A DNA stretch of 64,000 bases from Crocinitomicaceae bacterium (GTDB taxonomy: Bacteria; Bacteroidota; Bacteroidia; Flavobacteriales_D; Crocinitomicaceae): NCBI GenBank assembly GCA_016709005.1, contig JADJEU010000001.1, forward strand, positions 62,001 to 126,000, written 5' to 3'. Position 1 is the first letter of the stretch. The number at the start of each line of letters is the position of its first letter. Of the stretch, positions 63,871-64,000 are shown piece by piece. Both the position numbers and the translations under genes were made by a program. The notes beneath the pieces are model-generated. The model searched no databases. It was not told the DNA's origin and was given only the letters and a program-made list of their open reading frames with translations.

Positions 63871-64000
63871 CATAAACTGGATTTTGTGCAATTTACGATT
63901 TTTATGTTTTTGATTTGATCGCTCACTTTCTGGTTACAAAAGTTTGATGTATATATCATTGATAGCGCAGATGACGATTAATTTAATTTAACTTTGAAAC

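Overview
The window looks like chromosomal DNA of an AT-rich Bacteroidota bacterium, most likely Flavobacteriales; a Crocinitomicaceae/Fluviicola-like relative is a guess. Supporting signs are three type IX secretion (T9SS) cargo genes, a TonB receptor with an N-terminal carboxypeptidase-like domain, a GWxTD-domain protein, many lipoproteins, menaquinone synthesis (menA), a glycine/ornithine-type aminolipid acyltransferase pair, and TAnnTTTG -7 promoter elements in front of many genes. Most genes are core or household genes. I see no phage, insertion sequence, CRISPR array or rRNA; the one RNA gene is tRNA-Ser(UGA).

Layout. 0-9.5 kb (minus strand): partial SDR enzyme, lipoprotein, membrane protein, CASTOR/POLLUX-like channel, TonB receptor, broken T9SS cargo, START-domain protein, RNase H. 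9.6-17 kb (plus): tetR-tolC-adaptor-RND efflux operon with a probable TetR operator, then a LOG-family gene. 17-25.4 kb (minus): lipoprotein, aminolipid acyltransferases, two tandem paralogous T9SS cargo genes, pruA, apaG. 25.6-32.4 kb: nhaD, a two-component system and two tiny membrane proteins, facing a NatA/NatB-like ABC exporter and a CPBP protein; this may be a sodium or envelope homeostasis neighbourhood. 32.7-39.9 kb: secreted proteins, nadA, menA, trmD, a TonB-C protein. 39.9-42.6 kb: a cluster of genes with many frame disruptions (VanZ-like, methyltransferase, DoxX, AraC). 42.7-48 kb: cold-shock gene, tRNA-Ser, GWxTD protein, interrupted glycosyltransferase, tiny Cys-rich and membrane proteins, ABC-F ATPase. 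48-54 kb: two lipoproteins, a PLP enzyme, and a tightly overlapped WG-repeat/TonB-like/AAC(3)-fold operon. 54.6-64 kb: lipid A-type acyltransferase, rarA, nadB, DUF2200, DDAH-like enzyme, amino-acid permease, N-formylglutamate amidohydrolase, WG-repeat lipoprotein.

Two things stand out. First, at least twelve genes, including nadB and the RND pump, are broken, mostly by one-base indels and several in homopolymers; eight of about sixteen disruptions lie in 2.7 kb. Either the consensus contains indel errors or there is real local decay, and the sequence alone cannot decide. Second, intergenic spaces carry several dispersed repeat families. These are GGTAATCGG-type arrays that form long inverted repeats (about 32.5, 36.4, 50.4 and 60.6 kb), a 23-24 bp tandem array forming the menA leader (an inverted relative sits at 32.5 kb), a 'CCGCGGAG/CACAAAG' repeat placed just after two stop codons, and a CTTCGGCTCCGCTCAGT inverted repeat. 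I found no clearly new multi-gene system. The best candidates for new biology are the repeat families, the tiny proteins and the WG/TonB/AAC(3) operon.
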